From Dehalococcoidia bacterium (GTDB lineage Bacteria > Chloroflexota > Dehalococcoidia > GIF9 > AB-539-J10), in the NCBI GenBank assembly GCA_030612165.1, contig JAUWOK010000059.1, forward strand, positions 1 to 6,102: a DNA stretch of 6,102 nt, given 5' to 3'. Within the stretch, counting starts at the first letter, position 1; each line of letters starts with the position of its first letter. Shown one piece after another: positions 1 through 5,532 of the stretch. Both the position numbers and the translations under genes were made by a program. The notes under the pieces were generated by a model. The model saw nothing but the letters and a program-made list of their open reading frames with translations, was not told where the DNA came from and did not search any database.

Positions 1-556
1 CAGCATGGTAGGGAAAGACCTGGCTCATGAAGGAACCACTACTTCTATGGAAGAAGCTATCCGCCTGAATGTGGCGGCGGTGGGGAACTCCATTTTTGTG
101 GGGACTGATTATGAACATGATTCGCTGCTTAATTTGGCGAAGCTGGTTGACGAAGGCAACCGTTACGGCATACCGGTGATGGCAACTACGGCGGTTGGCA
201 AAGAACTGGAGAAGAGAGATGCTCGTTACCTCGCCTTGTGTTGCCGCATCGCTGCCGAGTTGGGTGCCAGCGTGGTCAAAACCTACTGGTGTGAGAATTT
301 TGAGAAAGTGGTGAAGGGGTGCCCCGTGCCTGTAGTTATGGCGGGTGGTCCCAAAGTGAACACCGAGCTTGAGGTTTTCGAGTTTGTGCATGACGGATTG
401 CAGAACGGCGCTGTGGGAGTAAACTTGGGCAGAAATGTCTGGCAGAATGATTATCCTGTGGCTATGGCTCGTGCCTTGCGCTCCATCATTCACGAAAACG
501 CCTCGCCTCGCGAAGCGCAGGAGATATACGAGAGCGTAAAGCAAGAGAGGGCGTAG
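1..556 (+). CDS. DhnA/LsrF-family class I aldolase, 3' part (5' end cut by window edge)
   Basis: The reading frame is open from the left edge to a TAG at 554-556. About 184 C-terminal residues are visible. The E. coli homologue LsrF has about 290 residues, so roughly 80-110 are missing, and the ATG at 5 is probably internal. The fold should be a TIM barrel that forms a Schiff base with its substrate. Residues counted from the Met at base 5: SMEEAIRLN (14-22), GTDYEH (33-38), VVKTYW with the likely Schiff-base lysine K92 (bases 278-280), phosphate-binding AGGPK after GCPVPVV, and a C-terminal GVNLGRNVWQ phosphate loop followed by DYPVAMARAL. This pattern matches my recollection of LsrF (AI-2 phosphate thiolase/aldolase) better than that of archaeal fructose-bisphosphate aldolases. 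Family knowledge allows cleavage of short ketose phosphates to DHAP, but the exact substrate cannot be read from sequence. The dehydrogenase gene follows after 1 base, implying an operon and linked chemistry. Family call is firm; substrate unknown. Confidence 0.9.
   Translation, partial: SMVGKDLAHEGTTTSMEEAIRLNVAAVGNSIFVGTDYEHDSLLNLAKLVDEGNRYGIPVMATTAVGKELEKRDARYLALCCRIAAELGASVVKTYWCENFEKVVKGCPVPVVMAGGPKVNTELEVFEFVHDGLQNGAVGVNLGRNVWQNDYPVAMARALRSIIHENASPREAQEIYESVKQERA
545..551 (+). promoter_or_regulatory. Ribosome binding site for the dehydrogenase gene
   Basis: GAGAGGG lies at the very end of the aldolase coding region, with about 7 bases between GAGAGG and the ATG at 558. It supports 558 rather than the in-frame ATGs at 573 and 576, whose upstream sequence (AAGCAAGGGCAA) is a poorer match. 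The site inside the upstream gene suggests translational coupling. Confidence 0.65.
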
Positions 557-557
557 C

Positions 558-1613
558 ATGAAGCAAGGGCAAATGATGCGGGTGGCTATGTGGTATAACA
601 ACCGCGACGTGCGGCTGGAAGAGATTCCTGTGCCTCAAATCGGCGAGGGAGAGCTTCTCGTGCGGGTGGAGGCCAGTGGCATTTGCGGCAGCGATGGGAT
701 GGAATGGTATCGCCTGCACAAGGCACCGCTGGTGCTGGGGCACGAAATAGCAGGTGTGGTCGTTGCTGTGGGAGAGGGAGAACGGCGTTATAAAGAAGGG
801 GACAGGGTAACTGTGGCTCATCATGTGCCCTGTAACACCTGTCATTATTGCTTGAGTGGACATCACAGCGTCTGCGAAACGCTTCTTTCTGAAACGCATT
901 TTGACCCGGGCGGCTTCGCCGAGTACATCCGCGTGCCGGCGATTAATGTGGATAGAGGTGTGTTTCCGCTGCCTCAGGAGGTGTCTTTCGAGGAAGCCAC
1001 TTTTGTAGAGCCGTTAGCTTGCGTTTTACGCGGTCAGAGGATGGCGCATCTGCGACCCGGTGGCGGTGTACTGGTCGTGGGTAGTGGTATTGCCGGGCTT
1101 TTACATGTCAAGCTGGCGCGTTCTTTGGGAGCGGGGTGCATTGTGGCCACGGATGTTGTTGAGCACCGCTTGGCGGCAGCCAAAAAATTTGGTGCCAATG
1201 CTGTTTTTGCCGCAGGGGATTATACGCCTGAATGTCTGCGCGGGGTTAATAACGGCAGATTGGCTGACCTGGTGATAATATGCACAGGAGCGAGGGTAGC
1301 CATAAAACAGGCGTTGCAGTCTGTAGACAAGGGTGGCACGGTGATTTTCTTTGCCCCTGCGGAGGAAGGAGACACCATTCCGCTGCCGATAAACGAGCTT
1401 TTCTGGCGCAAAGAAATAACGCTTACTAGCAGTTATGCCGGGCCGCCAGCAGATTCCACAGCGGCGCTGGAGCTACTTCGCTCTGGCGGCATTGATGTTC
1501 GCGAGATGATTACTCATCGCCTGGGGCTTGAGGAAACGGAAAAGGGCTTCTACCTTCTTGTCCACCCGCAAGAAGGGCAGGCAATCAAGGTAATTATCGA
1601 ACCCCAGCGGTAG
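558..1613 (+). CDS. Zinc-dependent NAD(H) alcohol/polyol dehydrogenase (MDR superfamily)
   Basis: This is a complete 351-residue medium-chain dehydrogenase, the normal length for the family. It should interconvert an alcohol and an aldehyde or ketone using NAD(H) in the cytoplasm. An N-terminal GroES-like domain carries the catalytic zinc ligands C43 (GICGSD), H62-E63 (LGHEIAG) and E151 (VEPLAC). A structural-zinc lobe has four cysteines, C92, C95, C98 and C106. The Rossmann domain follows with VVGSGIAG (173-180). D199 at the end of the second strand (ATDVVEHR) favours NAD over NADP. All expected zinc ligands are present, so the enzyme should be active. It resembles the sorbitol/threonine dehydrogenase branch, but the substrate cannot be assigned. 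The gene starts 1 base after the aldolase stop, so the substrate is plausibly the aldehyde or ketone made by that enzyme, or the alcohol that feeds it. It is the last plus-strand gene, converging on mtnP with 39 bases between stops. Confidence 0.93.
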   Translation: MKQGQMMRVAMWYNNRDVRLEEIPVPQIGEGELLVRVEASGICGSDGMEWYRLHKAPLVLGHEIAGVVVAVGEGERRYKEGDRVTVAHHVPCNTCHYCLSGHHSVCETLLSETHFDPGGFAEYIRVPAINVDRGVFPLPQEVSFEEATFVEPLACVLRGQRMAHLRPGGGVLVVGSGIAGLLHVKLARSLGAGCIVATDVVEHRLAAAKKFGANAVFAAGDYTPECLRGVNNGRLADLVIICTGARVAIKQALQSVDKGGTVIFFAPAEEGDTIPLPINELFWRKEITLTSSYAGPPADSTAALELLRSGGIDVREMITHRLGLEETEKGFYLLVHPQEGQAIKVIIEPQR

Positions 1614-1652
1614 AGGGCGTAAGCACAGCGGTTGCTTTTGGTGGAGGGGTGG

Positions 1653-2516
1653 TTACTGCAGGTATTTCCCCAGAAGCAATTTCAGAGAATCCTTCGTTTC
1701 GCGCGAAATGCTTTCCGGCGCGCTGGCGATAGCGTCTTTGAGTGCGTGTCCGCAGGCGCAGGTTCTCTCCGCGGGAATGTCAGCGATTGCTGCCTTTAAT
1801 ATCTTCTTGGCCGTACCAATGCCTTTTTGCAGATTGCCGATAATCATCTCTGTGGTCACGGAATCGTGCCTGGGATGCCAGCAGTCAAAATCAGTAACAG
1901 AAGCGAGCGTGGCATAACAGATTTCCGCCTCCCGGGCCAACTTGGCTTCAGGAATGGCTGTCATGCCGATGATGCTGGCGCCCCAGGAGCGGTAAAGCTC
2001 CGATTCTGCCCTGGTGGAGTACTGAGGGCCCTCCATGGCTAGGTAAATGCCTCCTTCGTGGATGTTTGCTCCTGTGCGCTGGCCGGCCTGGGACAGCAGG
2101 TGGCTGAGGTTGGGACAGAAGGGGTCGGCGAAAGCGATATGCACCACGATGCCGTCGGAGAAAAAGGTACTGTCTCTCCCTTTAGTGCGGTCAATAATCT
2201 GGTCTGGAACGACTATGTCCATGGGAGGAAGCTCTTCCTTGAGACTGCCAACGGCGCTCACTGAAATAATTCTCTCTACCCCCAGGGATTTTAAGGCATA
2301 GATGTTGGCTCGCACGGGCACCGCCGTTGGGTAAATGAAATGTCCTTTGCCATGTCTGGGTAGAAAAGCGACAGCTTTCCCTTCCAGTTGTCCCAATGTT
2401 ATGGCAGCGCTGGGTTTGCCGAAAGGGGTGTTTATGGTAACTTCTCTTATTTCGCTCATCCCTTCTATCTGATCCAACCCGCTGCCGCCGATGATACCTA
2501 TCTGTGTCTTTGCCAT
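1653..2516 (-). CDS. mtnP: S-methyl-5'-thioadenosine phosphorylase
   Basis: The 287-residue protein cleaves 5'-methylthioadenosine (from polyamine synthesis and radical or other SAM chemistry) with phosphate to adenine and 5-methylthioribose-1-phosphate. It belongs to the trimeric PNP/MTAP (NP-II) family. Visible motifs: GIIGGSGL (7-14), PRHGKGH phosphate site (53-59), ISVSAVGSL (84-92), DQIIDRT (105-111), MEGPQYSTRAES (161-172), GMTAIPEAKLAREAEICYA (184-202) and TDFDCWH (208-214). Asp209 and Asp211 in the last motif are typical of adenine-specific MTAP; purine nucleoside phosphorylases for hypoxanthine/guanine have Asn in this region. A C-terminal C253-A-C255 is the CxC element seen in many MTAPs, including archaeal ones. 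The ATG has a strong AAGGAGG site 9 bases upstream. A 103-base gap separates it from maf, and a possible own promoter lies in the gap. Together with mtnA in the same block it forms the entry to MTA salvage. 5'-deoxyadenosine may be a second substrate. Confidence 0.95.
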   Translation of the reverse strand: MAKTQIGIIGGSGLDQIEGMSEIREVTINTPFGKPSAAITLGQLEGKAVAFLPRHGKGHFIYPTAVPVRANIYALKSLGVERIISVSAVGSLKEELPPMDIVVPDQIIDRTKGRDSTFFSDGIVVHIAFADPFCPNLSHLLSQAGQRTGANIHEGGIYLAMEGPQYSTRAESELYRSWGASIIGMTAIPEAKLAREAEICYATLASVTDFDCWHPRHDSVTTEMIIGNLQKGIGTAKKILKAAIADIPAERTCACGHALKDAIASAPESISRETKDSLKLLLGKYLQ

Positions 2517-2525
2517 GAATGTATT

Positions 2526-2532
2526 CCTCCTT
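2526..2532 (-). promoter_or_regulatory. Strong ribosome binding site of mtnP
   Basis: CCTCCTT on the plus strand reads AAGGAGG on the coding strand, a full Shine-Dalgarno match with 9 bases to the ATG. It is the best such site in the window and fixes the mtnP start. Confidence 0.85.
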
Positions 2533-2548
2533 ACGATATTCAGGGACT

Positions 2549-2557
2549 ATTTTAACA
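2549..2557 (-). promoter_or_regulatory. Possible extended -10 promoter for mtnP
   Basis: The coding strand reads TGTTAAAAT, that is TGn followed by TAAAAT (5 of 6 matches to TATAAT). The predicted transcript start would be about 30 bases before the mtnP ATG, leaving room for the AAGGAGG site. No convincing -35 box is found at 16-18 bases, which is tolerated by extended -10 promoters. It sits in the 103-base maf-mtnP gap and would let mtnP be expressed apart from the genes upstream. Inference from pattern only. Confidence 0.35.
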
Positions 2558-2585
2558 GAATTGACCAGGATTAAACCCGCTTTTC

Positions 2586-2609
2586 CCTGCCTGTGTTCCT
2601 TGTGGCAGG
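2586..2609 (-). other. Inverted repeat (hairpin) between maf and mtnP
   Basis: CCTGCC (2586-2591) and GGCAGG (2604-2609) can form a 6-bp GC-rich stem with a 12-base loop just past the maf stop. There is no run of T after the stem on either strand, so it is not a canonical rho-independent terminator. It could be an mRNA-end stabilising hairpin, a protein-binding site, or chance. It lies upstream of the proposed mtnP promoter. Confidence 0.3.
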
Positions 2610-2619
2610 ACGATCGAAT

Positions 2620-3240
2620 TCAGAGTGGCACTGGTAAATCTTTTATCTGGCATCCCTGGCATTCCTCTGGCAGGCTGAGATTTTCCAGGTGGAAACCCAG
2701 CTTTTTGAGGTCGCGTACTAGGGCGCAAAGAGGCAGCCCGACAACATTGAGATAACAGCCTGCGCAGGAGGCGACAGGGTGGAAAGAGGAGTCTTGGATG
2801 GCGTATGCACCTGCCTTGTCCATCGCCTCTCCTGAAGCGATGTAGGCCATTGCGTCACTCTCATTATAGTGCCGCATAATCACCCGGGTAATGCAGCAGG
2901 ATGAAGCCAGTCTGTCTTGAAAGAGAGAAGCTATCGCGGTGATGACGAGATGCTCCCTTCCGCGGAGAGCAAGAAGCATTGCCAGTGCCTCTTTTTCATT
3001 GGCGGGTTTGCCCAAAAATCTACCGTCAAGAGCCACTGTTGTATCTGCGGACACTACCACTCCCTCTCCTTTGCAGGATTGTGCCTTGCGGATAGCAAGA
3101 TTGACCAGCGCCTCGGGTTTATCCGAGCGCAGCGTTTCGTCCACCATGGGCGTAAAAATTGAGAAGGGGACACCTAGCGCCTTTATGATCTCTCTTCTCC
3201 GTGGGGAGGCGGAAGCAAGGATAAGATTATCTAATTTCAA
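2620..3240 (-). CDS. maf: Maf-family nucleoside triphosphate pyrophosphatase
   Basis: With a TTG start at 3240 the protein has 206 residues, normal for Maf. Family members hydrolyse dTTP/UTP or modified nucleotides to the monophosphate and pyrophosphate ('house-cleaning'), and some affect septum formation. Motifs: LILASASPRRREI (6-18, N-terminal Maf signature), VDE (33-35), SADTTV (64-69, with the catalytic Asp), GKPANEKEALAML (77-89), GREHLVITA (94-102, a variant of the usual SGxxHxVxT), DKAGAYAIQ (141-149) and NVVGLPL (165-171). The TTG start gives MKLDNLILAS, with a family-like N-terminus and a 14-base overlap with the methyltransferase gene. The alternative ATG at 3261 adds seven residues that overlap the conserved methyltransferase C-terminus in another frame and has no clear ribosome site. 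A weak GGAG lies 13 bases before the TTG. The overlap implies translational coupling. Eight cysteines, including CxxC at 159-162 and 194-197, are unusual. Which nucleotide it prefers is not decided. Confidence 0.9.
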   Translation of the reverse strand: MKLDNLILASASPRRREIIKALGVPFSIFTPMVDETLRSDKPEALVNLAIRKAQSCKGEGVVVSADTTVALDGRFLGKPANEKEALAMLLALRGREHLVITAIASLFQDRLASSCCITRVIMRHYNESDAMAYIASGEAMDKAGAYAIQDSSFHPVASCAGCYLNVVGLPLCALVRDLKKLGFHLENLSLPEECQGCQIKDLPVPL

Positions 3241-4393
3241 GGACGGCGACACACTCCACATGATAAGTATAAGGAAAAAGGTCCACTGGCTGCACCTCCG
3301 ATACTTTGTACGTAGGCGAAAGAGTTTTGATGTCCCGCACCAGGGTGGTGGGGTTGCAGGACACATAAACAATTTTTGAGGGCAGGAGGGTTAAAAGAGC
3401 TTGTAGCATTTCCTCAAAACATCCTGCTCTGGGAGGGTCAAGAATCACCACATCGGGATGTTCTTCGATCTCCTTCATGACTTCCTCCGCTTTCCCCTTA
3501 ATGAGACGGACATTTTTCACCTCGTCCAGATTGTGCGTGGCGTCTTGGCAGGCGGCGGAGGATTCTTCCACTGCAATCACTTTTTCTGCCATGCCTGAGA
3601 AGACTAGGGAAAAGGTGCCCACTCCGGCGTAGGAGTCAACCAGGAGACTGGATCCCTTGACCCACCGCCCCATAACCTCGATGATTTTTTCCGCGCCTTG
3701 CGTATTGACCTGGAAGAACGAGGCAGCAGAAACCTGAAAGCGATGTCCTGAAAGAACCTCGTGGTAAAAAGACTGCCCTGTGGGAATATTAGCGGTCTTA
3801 ATCTCGGGCTGAATAAGGACTTCGCCCGTGGCGCTACCACACCTGATGCTCAAGTGAGCGGTTTCCTCGCAGCAGCCGCTGAGGTTCTTTAGTGCGGCAT
3901 TGATTTTCTCGTTCATGAGCAGGCAGGAGGTAACGGGCACAAAGCGGCGGCTGTGCCTGTTAACGAACCCGGGTTCGCCTTTTCTTACGGTGAAGCGGGC
4001 ATGGTTGCGGTAATGTAGCGTTTCCGGCGAGGGGAGTATGGGTAGAATGCGCTCTTCTTCTATGCCTGCTGGCAAGAACGCCTCTTTTATTCCTAGGGAC
4101 TTTAGCTCCAGTTGCTGGGCGTAGCTGATATGCTGCCACTGACAGCCGGAGCACTCTCCAAAATAGGGACAGAGGGGAAGGATGCGCTCTGAGGAAGGGG
4201 TAAGTATCCCCAGCACGCGGCAGAAGGAGCGCCTTTTTCTGCTGACAACTTCTATCGTTACTTCTTCGCCAGGCAAGGTGGTGGGGATGGGGGGCAATTT
4301 TCTCTCTCCTGCGGCAATACCCTCTCCCAGACTGTTCAACCTGCCGATCTTTACTTCTAAAAGCTCGCGAGTTTCCTTCGGCCTGTTTCTCAT
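3227..4393 (-). CDS. TRAM-domain class I SAM-dependent RNA m5U methyltransferase (RumA/RlmD/TrmA type)
   Basis: The 388-residue enzyme should methylate C5 of a specific uridine in 23S rRNA or tRNA using SAM. An N-terminal TRAM domain spans about 10-66 (VKIGRLNSLGEGIA). Four cysteines fit an iron-sulfur cluster: C75, C81, C84 (CSGCQWQHISY) and C157. Then come FFQVNTQGAE (226-235), SAM-binding LVDSYAGVGTFSL (251-263), DPPR (319-322), YVSCNP with nucleophile C346, and the C-terminal HVE with probable base E380. All catalytic elements are present. The start is the ATG at 4393. An upstream in-frame TTG at 4450 would add 19 unconserved residues and overlap mtnA. Whether it is RlmD-, RlmC- or TrmA-like in target cannot be told from sequence; in bacteria other than Proteobacteria such single proteins are usually named RlmD/RlmCD. 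It follows mtnA after 49 bases and overlaps maf. A perfect TATAAT lies just upstream. Confidence 0.93.
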   Translation of the reverse strand: MRNRPKETRELLEVKIGRLNSLGEGIAAGERKLPPIPTTLPGEEVTIEVVSRKRRSFCRVLGILTPSSERILPLCPYFGECSGCQWQHISYAQQLELKSLGIKEAFLPAGIEEERILPILPSPETLHYRNHARFTVRKGEPGFVNRHSRRFVPVTSCLLMNEKINAALKNLSGCCEETAHLSIRCGSATGEVLIQPEIKTANIPTGQSFYHEVLSGHRFQVSAASFFQVNTQGAEKIIEVMGRWVKGSSLLVDSYAGVGTFSLVFSGMAEKVIAVEESSAACQDATHNLDEVKNVRLIKGKAEEVMKEIEEHPDVVILDPPRAGCFEEMLQALLTLLPSKIVYVSCNPTTLVRDIKTLSPTYKVSEVQPVDLFPYTYHVECVAVLEIR

Positions 4394-4405
4394 AATGATT
4401 GCTTG

Positions 4406-4411
4406 ATTATA
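4406..4411 (-). promoter_or_regulatory. Possible -10 element (TATAAT) just before the RNA methyltransferase gene
   Basis: The coding strand contains a perfect TATAAT ending 12 bases before the ATG at 4393. Transcription from it would start around 4399-4400, giving a leader of only 6-7 bases. This fits with the lack of any Shine-Dalgarno sequence there. The -35 position is TCTCTC, a poor match, and no TGn extension is present, so chance occurrence is quite possible. Confidence 0.3.
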
Positions 4412-4442
4412 CCGGATTGCAGAAGGGGGAGAGAGCGTGAAT

Positions 4443-5480
4443 TCAGGCAAGCGCTTTCTTCAGGCTCTCTGCATATGGCTCGTGAAGTACCCCTTTTTCG
4501 GTGACGATAGCGCTGATGTAGCGATGCGGGGTAACATCAAAAGCCGGGTTTGCCGCCGCAATACCTTCCGCAGCGATGCGTATCCCCTTGATGTGGGTTA
4601 TCTCTTCAGGGGCGCGCTCCTCAATGGGGATTTCTGCTCCTGAAGCAAGGGAGAGGTCAATGGTGCTGGTGGGAGCGGCGATATAGAAGGGTATGTTGTT
4701 CTCGTGCGCCAGCACCGAAACAGTGTAAGTACCGATCTTGTTGGCGGCGTCTCCGTTAGTGGCAATCCTGTCCGCCCCGACCACGGCGCAGTTGATTTTG
4801 CCTCTGTTCATAAAATATCCGGCCATGGAATCAGTGATGAGGGTCACGGGGATGCCCATCTGTTTCAGCTCCCAGGTGGTCAACCTGGCTCCCTGGAGGA
4901 GAGGGCGGGTCTCTGCGGAGAAGACCGCTATCTTCTTTCCTGCATCATATGCCGCCTTGATGATGCCCAGCGCGGTGCCATATCCGGTAGTGGCCAGCGG
5001 GCCGGCGTTGCAATAGGTGAGCACGGTATCGCCGTGCCTGATAAGCTCTGCGCCCAACAGGCTGAGGCGCCTGGTGGCCTCTATTTCCTGTCTGTGAATC
5101 TCCTCCGCTTTTCTTGCCATGCGCTCTTTCAGTCCACTGAAGTTGCTTTCTGCCGCGGCTTTACGCATGCGGCCAATGGCGTGAAAAAGGTTGACGGCGG
5201 TGGGCCTGGTGGCGGCGAAATCGGCCATCACCTGGGTGAGCGCGTGGCGAAACTCCTCCTCGCTGTCTGTTTTTATGGCCAGTGCTCCCAGGGCGATACC
5301 ATAAGCGGCGGCCACGCCGATGGTCGGTGCCCCTCTCACCTGCATCGTTTTGATAGCCAGAACTACATCGCGGTAGTCTGCCGTGTCTATAAAAGTCTGC
5401 TCATGGGGAAGCCTGCTCTGGTCAAGGATTCTCAAGCTACTTCCGAGCCATTCCAGCGTTTTTATGCCTGTCTCATCCAT
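4443..5480 (-). CDS. mtnA: S-methyl-5-thioribose-1-phosphate isomerase
   Basis: The 345-residue enzyme converts 5-methylthioribose-1-phosphate, the product of MtnP, to 5-methylthioribulose-1-phosphate. It is a homologue of eIF2B alpha/beta/delta subunits. Motifs: RGAPTIGVAAAYG (49-61), RPTAVNLFHAI (92-102), TYCNAGPLATTGYGTALG (155-172) with catalytic Cys157, SAETRPLLQGARLTTWEL (188-205), TDSMAG (216-221) and VGADRIATNGDAANKIGTY (234-252) with catalytic Asp237. The 80-residue spacing of the two catalytic residues matches B. subtilis MtnA (Cys160, Asp240), which separates it from regulatory eIF2B-like proteins. The ATG at 5480 is chosen because AAGGA stands 7 bases upstream; the in-frame ATG at 5516 adds 12 charged residues and has no ribosome site. 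It follows the FAD oxidoreductase gene by 52 bases. Methyltransferase and maf genes separate it from mtnP in the same block. Confidence 0.95.
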   Translation of the reverse strand: MDETGIKTLEWLGSSLRILDQSRLPHEQTFIDTADYRDVVLAIKTMQVRGAPTIGVAAAYGIALGALAIKTDSEEEFRHALTQVMADFAATRPTAVNLFHAIGRMRKAAAESNFSGLKERMARKAEEIHRQEIEATRRLSLLGAELIRHGDTVLTYCNAGPLATTGYGTALGIIKAAYDAGKKIAVFSAETRPLLQGARLTTWELKQMGIPVTLITDSMAGYFMNRGKINCAVVGADRIATNGDAANKIGTYTVSVLAHENNIPFYIAAPTSTIDLSLASGAEIPIEERAPEEITHIKGIRIAAEGIAAANPAFDVTPHRYISAIVTEKGVLHEPYAESLKKALA

Positions 5481-5487
5481 GTTTTTG

Positions 5488-5492
5488 TCCTT
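5488..5492 (-). promoter_or_regulatory. Ribosome binding site deciding the mtnA start
   Basis: AAGGA on the coding strand with 7 bases to the ATG at 5480. The upstream candidate ATG at 5516 is preceded by GGCAAAATTCCCCTGTT, without a usable site. Confidence 0.65.
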
Positions 5493-5532
5493 TTTCCTTG
5501 CATCCTGCAGCGGCATAACAGGGGAATTTTGC

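Noticed and set aside
486..899. Minus-strand open frame of 137 codons across the aldolase-dehydrogenase junction
   Set aside because: It is antisense to the zinc-binding domain of the dehydrogenase, and the His/Pro-rich translation shows no family motif.
1621..1639. Terminator between the convergent dehydrogenase and mtnP genes (AAGCA/TGCTT followed by TT)
   Set aside because: The stem is only 5 bp, A/T-rich at its base, with a 7-base loop and too short a T-run. It is too weak to call as a rho-independent terminator.
2611..2621. CGATCG and GAATTC palindromes past the maf stop
   Set aside because: They are short 6-base palindromes expected by chance, and nothing around them suggests an operator.
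3241..3372. N-terminal extension of the Maf frame by about 44 residues
   Set aside because: It overlaps the conserved catalytic C-terminus of the methyltransferase in another frame and has no counterpart in Maf proteins. The family signature begins just after 3240.
2939..3379. Plus-strand open frame of 146 codons over maf and the methyltransferase end
   Set aside because: It is antisense to conserved Maf motifs and has no recognisable product or convincing ribosome site.
4394..4450. Methyltransferase start at TTG 4450
   Set aside because: The added 19 residues lie before the TRAM domain, are not family-like, overlap the mtnA stop, and no strong ribosome site supports the TTG.
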